44,366 nt of DNA from the NCBI GenBank assembly GCA_016928095.1, contig JAFGLL010000069.1, positions 1 to 44,366 of the forward strand, read 5' to 3'. This document shows positions 41,896 to 44,366 of this stretch, in pieces. The stretch comes from Thermoplasmatota archaeon. Lineage in GTDB: Archaea > Thermoplasmatota > Penumbrarchaeia > Penumbrarchaeales > Penumbrarchaeaceae. The position numbers and the translations under genes were made by a program. A model generated the notes under the pieces. It saw only the letters and a program-made list of their open reading frames with translations, was not told where the DNA came from and searched no databases. How positions within the stretch are numbered: position 1 is the stretch's first letter; the number at the start of each line of letters is the position of its first letter.

Positions 41896-42591
41896 ATGAT
41901 CTTGACCAATCTCAACATCATTCCGGGACGGAGGATAGAGGAGACTCTTGGAATAGCTTACGGATATGCATCGGTCAAGGAGAAGGAAGAGGGCAGGCCT
42001 ATGATCGACAGCAGCGGGAAGGGAATCCCCTGGAAGGACACTTCCGAGGATTTCGAGGTCCTGTTCCGTGAAGCGGAGGCCAGGCTCACTTCCTCGTGTA
42101 CTTTCCTGGGCGGGGACGCCGTGATCAAGGTCGAGGGCAAGCTCTCGAGGGACGGATCCGGGAACCCGGAGATGCTCTTGATGGGTACCGCTGTAAAACT
42201 CACGGGGATGGAAGTTTTTACCTCCCCACCCGCAGAAAAAGCCGAGGTCCAGGAGGATGCCGGGGATGCGATATCCATCAAGTTCGATGGCGAGACGATG
42301 AGCTGGAAGCCGCCTCAGGCCACCAACCCGACGGTGGACGTTCTAAGGAAGATGAGGGGGAGAACGGAAAGGGATACGGAGGACCGAGACGATGCAGAAA
42401 GCCTAATTGTTCTGGCCAGGGAGGCCGGCATTTCGCAGGAGCGTATGAAGCTCCTGATCGATGGTGGTCTCGATACCCTGGAAAAGATCGCTCAAAAACC
42501 CGTTGCCGATATATCCACGATCGAGGGTATAAATCCCACCCAGGCAAGGATCATCAACAAGAAGGCCCGCCAGATGCTGTCCATGGAGTGA
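41896..42591 (+). CDS. UPF0145 (YbjQ-like) domain fused to helix-hairpin-helix domain
   Basis: A 231-residue protein. Residues 1-110 match the YbjQ/UPF0145 family: ILTNLNIIPGRRIEETLGIA with YGYASV, and a second half with the strand GGDAVIKVEGKL. A charged linker (110-160) follows. Residues 163-230 hold helix-hairpin-helix-like motifs: ERMKLLIDGGLDTLEKIAQK and DISTIEGINPTQARIINKKA, as in DNA- or protein-binding HhH pairs of RNA polymerase alpha, NusA or UvrC. UPF0145 members form pentamers; their role is unknown. ATG 41896 follows AAGGGAG. The prepilin peptidase gene starts 12 bases downstream, in one transcript. Confidence 0.78.
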   Translation: MILTNLNIIPGRRIEETLGIAYGYASVKEKEEGRPMIDSSGKGIPWKDTSEDFEVLFREAEARLTSSCTFLGGDAVIKVEGKLSRDGSGNPEMLLMGTAVKLTGMEVFTSPPAEKAEVQEDAGDAISIKFDGETMSWKPPQATNPTVDVLRKMRGRTERDTEDRDDAESLIVLAREAGISQERMKLLIDGGLDTLEKIAQKPVADISTIEGINPTQARIINKKARQMLSME

Positions 42592-42602
42592 GGTGGGATC
42601 TG

Positions 42603-43529
42603 ATGTATACCCTGGAGTTGGTCTCCACTGCCAAGACCGCGGTGGTCCTGATCACTCTGTTCGGAAGCTCCGTGATGGATATCAGATACCGCAGGATCCC
42701 GGACCGTTTCTGGTCACTGATGCTGGCAGGAGCAGGACCGCTGACGATATGGGAGATGTATCTCAGGGGCGGGGATGAGAGCCCGGTGACCTTCCTGTCC
42801 CTCCTTCTGCCGATAGCCGGGATACTATTCGTCCTGAAAGGTTATCCAGAGATCAAAGAGGTCATCAGAGGGAAGGCCCAGGACATCTTCTTCCTTGCAT
42901 TTTATCTTGTAGCGGCCGCGAGTGGGGTCGCAGCATTCGTGTTCGGTGACCGCAGTCTATTCTCCGAGGTAGGTATTTCGTTCATCTTCATGCTGATCTA
43001 TTTCGTGCTTTATACAGTGCCTATAGGAGGGACCCGTATCATCCATGGGGGGGCTGATGCAAAATGCCTGATAGTCCTTGCCGCGCTTTTTCCATGGTAT
43101 GTCCTGGACCTGCCTTTCCAGGCAGGACCTTTCTATGAGATAGTACGGGATATACCAGCGATTGCAAGGATATTCCCGGTATCATTGTCGGTAATGTTCA
43201 ATGCGGCCGTGGTGACGGCCATTGTGATGTTCATCGTGCTACCGGTCAGGAACATTGTAAAGGGGGAGTTCTCGCCGGGATCCTTCACAGGATACCATAT
43301 GGATGTGAAAGAGCTTCCAGGGAGCCATGTTTGGGTGGAGATCGAGAAGGAAGGGAAGAAGGTGAAGGAGGACCCGACGGAGAAACTTGTGAAGGGATTG
43401 ATGGAGAAAGGCATCACAAGGGTCAGGGTGACACCCAAGATCCCTTTCATTCTTTCATTGACCGTGGGTCTGATGATCCATATCGTAGCAGGTAATCTTG
43501 TGGCAATGCTCTTCCTGTTCCTCACCTGA
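42603..43529 (+). CDS. archaeal type IV prepilin/preflagellin peptidase
   Basis: A 308-residue aspartic membrane protease of family A24, which cuts leader peptides from archaeal pilins and archaellins. The first catalytic Asp is D26 in SSVMDIRYRRIPDRFW; the second is D152 in HGGADAK, the archaeal form of the GxGD motif. Six or more membrane segments are visible. The C-terminal part (SHVWVEIEKEGKK, then RVRVTPKIPFILSLTVGLM) resembles the archaeal A24 C-terminal type II domain. ATG 42603 follows GAGGTGGG; the frame runs far upstream but that part overlaps the previous gene and is not protein-like. No pilin gene is nearby. The name PibD or FlaK is not assigned since the substrate is not shown. 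Confidence 0.88.
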   Translation: MYTLELVSTAKTAVVLITLFGSSVMDIRYRRIPDRFWSLMLAGAGPLTIWEMYLRGGDESPVTFLSLLLPIAGILFVLKGYPEIKEVIRGKAQDIFFLAFYLVAAASGVAAFVFGDRSLFSEVGISFIFMLIYFVLYTVPIGGTRIIHGGADAKCLIVLAALFPWYVLDLPFQAGPFYEIVRDIPAIARIFPVSLSVMFNAAVVTAIVMFIVLPVRNIVKGEFSPGSFTGYHMDVKELPGSHVWVEIEKEGKKVKEDPTEKLVKGLMEKGITRVRVTPKIPFILSLTVGLMIHIVAGNLVAMLFLFLT

Positions 43530-43582
43530 GGTACATCCATGATACCGTCCTCACCGGGTCTTTGCCGATGATGGGATGTTGA

Positions 43583-44017
43583 CTACAATACACCGGTCTT
43601 CTGGAGCGCCTCGTGATAGTCCTTCGGGGAGAAATACCCAACGAAGTTGCCTTCGTTGTCCTTGACGACCACCGCGTATGGAGCATATTTCGAGATCATC
43701 AGCAGGACCTCGGATACGTTGTCGTCCACACCGATCTCCATGATATTGGTGTTCATGAGGTCCTCTGCGGTCTTGTCGAGGACCTCGACGCCCTTTGCGG
43801 TCGCTATCAGGAACTCCCTTGCGGTCACCGCACCGACAGGTATACCGTTCTCATCTATCAGGAAGATGGCCCCCCTCGGGACCTCGAGCAGTTTCTTGGC
43901 AAGGTCCACGCATGGGGTCGTCTTCTGCAAAGCCGTGAACTCATCCGTGATATCGAACTCGCGGATGCTCATGTTCTGGAAGGTAGAGGTCTCGTCCTTG
44001 GGCCCTTTCTCGGTCAT
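43583..44017 (-). CDS. two-CBS-domain protein
   Basis: A 144-residue protein made of a CBS pair. The first CBS unit covers about 21-80 (TTPCVDLAKKLLEVPRGAIF, VGAVTAREFLI) and the second about 82-140 (AEDLMNTNIMEIGVDDNVSE, YAVVVKDNEGNFVGYFSPKD). CBS pairs bind adenine nucleotides and often act as energy or signal sensors; no partner domain is attached here. ATG 44017 follows GAGGAGG (44025-44031 on the opposite strand) by seven bases. It is convergent with the prepilin peptidase gene across 53 bases. The ligand is unknown. Confidence 0.9.
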   Translation of the reverse strand: MTEKGPKDETSTFQNMSIREFDITDEFTALQKTTPCVDLAKKLLEVPRGAIFLIDENGIPVGAVTAREFLIATAKGVEVLDKTAEDLMNTNIMEIGVDDNVSEVLLMISKYAPYAVVVKDNEGNFVGYFSPKDYHEALQKTGVL

Positions 44018-44050
44018 TTCCCGTCCTCCTCAGGGACTTGAGGTTGATGT

Positions 44051-44061
44051 GATTATAAAAC
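44051..44061 (-). promoter_or_regulatory. TATA-like box for the CBS-domain gene
   Basis: GTTTTATAATC on the minus strand predicts a transcript start near 44030, directly before the GAGGAGG ribosome site. Confidence 0.5.
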
Positions 44062-44224
44062 ATTATCTAAGGTAATTTCAGCTTGAGATACCCTCGTGCC
44101 TCCTTTTTCCTCTTCCGAGAATGGATGCGACCGGAGGTTTCCCGGACACTAAGCATGTTTCCGGAAATACTTTTTATTCCTTCAAGTATGGGGCGCCCTG
44201 ATCATGAAATATATAATGGACCAA

Positions 44225-44352
44225 GGTTCAAATCCCACTGACCGGATATCCTATTTCCGAATATAATCCAATCATAAGGAATAGGATATGGTGGACCGGT
44301 CGGGACCTTGAACCTGTCTAATCAACAGAGAGTATTTCAAGGTTCAAGGACC
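44225..44352. repeat. long imperfect hairpin with a competing third arm
   Basis: The arms 44225-44258 and 44278-44314 pair in steps: GGTTCAA/TTGAACC, TCCC/GGGA, GACCGG/CCGGTC and ATATCCTATT/AATAGGATAT, with a CC/GG cap and a six-base bulge (44290-44295); about 29 base pairs over 90 bases. The right arm GGACCTTGAACCT (44303-44315) can also pair with AGGTTCAAGGACC (44340-44352), 12 of 13 positions. The two structures exclude each other. It could be a structured RNA, a switch in a leader, or a small mobile-element relic; the sequence alone does not decide. Confidence 0.6.
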
Positions 44353-44366
44353 AGCCAAATAAGAAC

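Larger units (their letters stand above)
44018..44366. other. gene-free right edge of the window
   Basis: No reading frame of note lies here. The left 50 bases are the promoter of the CBS gene. A TATA-like AAATATATAA on the plus strand is at 44207-44216, and TTTTTATT at 44170-44177. The rest is the hairpin region described separately, which may run on beyond the window. Confidence 0.6.

Noticed and set aside
42096-42602. Long 5' extension of the prepilin peptidase frame
   Set aside because: It lies within the UPF0145-HhH gene in another frame, is full of Gly and Arg, and a good ribosome site precedes ATG 42603.
44218-44245. tRNA T-arm-like GGTTCAAATCC
   Set aside because: The flanking bases do not form a T-stem, and no anticodon arm or acceptor stem can be drawn upstream. 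The motif is better explained as an arm of the inverted repeat.
1-44366. CRISPR array, rRNA, tRNA or insertion sequence
   Set aside because: No regularly spaced direct repeats, no rRNA or tRNA landmarks and no transposase or integrase motif were seen on either strand.

Overview
The window reads as archaeal chromosome, most likely from the Thermoplasmatota or a neighbouring euryarchaeal lineage. The archaeal markers are a replication protein A gene with its COG3390-type partner, a PAC2-family protein, UPF0147, DUF211 and DUF531 proteins, an archaeal prepilin peptidase, a ThiI-type catalytic domain with extra cysteines and an archaeal riboflavin-pathway reductase. TATA-like boxes lie about 25 bases before several starts, and some transcripts look leaderless. 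Most genes are fairly GC-rich with clear GGAGG-type ribosome sites; the stretch from about 9.7 to 14.9 kb is visibly richer in A+T. The lineage is inference; no rRNA or tRNA gene is present to test it.

Layout. 1-2.5 kb: a cut-off surface protein and a membrane acyltransferase-like protein. 2.7-5.0 kb: a small zinc-finger protein, then a compact plus-strand operon (dCTP deaminase/dUTPase family, YkgJ-type cysteine-cluster protein, ThiI-like PP-loop domain, zinc-ribbon protein). 5.0-9.3 kb: a minus-strand information-processing operon (RPA, RPA-associated protein, RlmE rRNA methyltransferase, DUF531) beside a membrane protein. 9.9-14.8 kb: a phosphorelay island with a three-receiver hybrid histidine kinase, a separate HPt protein, a broken response regulator and an intact one. 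14.9-24.7 kb: surface and membrane proteins, an alpha/beta-hydrolase-like protein lacking the nucleophilic serine, CTP synthase coupled to a winged-helix ATPase, and conserved archaeal small proteins.

24.7-31.9 kb: a 2067-residue surface protein with about fifteen NEW3-like repeats, a membrane anchor and a cytoplasmic zinc ribbon, facing a divergently transcribed protein with a possible ribbon-helix-helix start and an AT-hook. 31.9-37.4 kb: PAC2 protein, pyrimidine reductase and the chaperone operon grpE-dnaK-dnaJ. GrpE carries an N-terminal Hsp20 (alpha-crystallin) domain, a perfect 15-base palindrome sits just after the predicted transcription start, and a terminator-like hairpin lies between dnaK and dnaJ. 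37.5-44.0 kb: a 57-residue membrane protein with a PqqD-like protein, a gingipain-like C25 protease, a UPF0145-HhH fusion, prepilin peptidase and a CBS-domain protein. The last 150 bases hold a long imperfect hairpin whose arm can also pair with a third copy of the same motif.

The leading candidates for something undescribed are the Hsp20-GrpE fusion with its palindrome, the giant repeat protein with its divergent AT-hook neighbour, and the alternative-pairing hairpin at the right edge. All functional statements are from reading sequence motifs; no database search was run.
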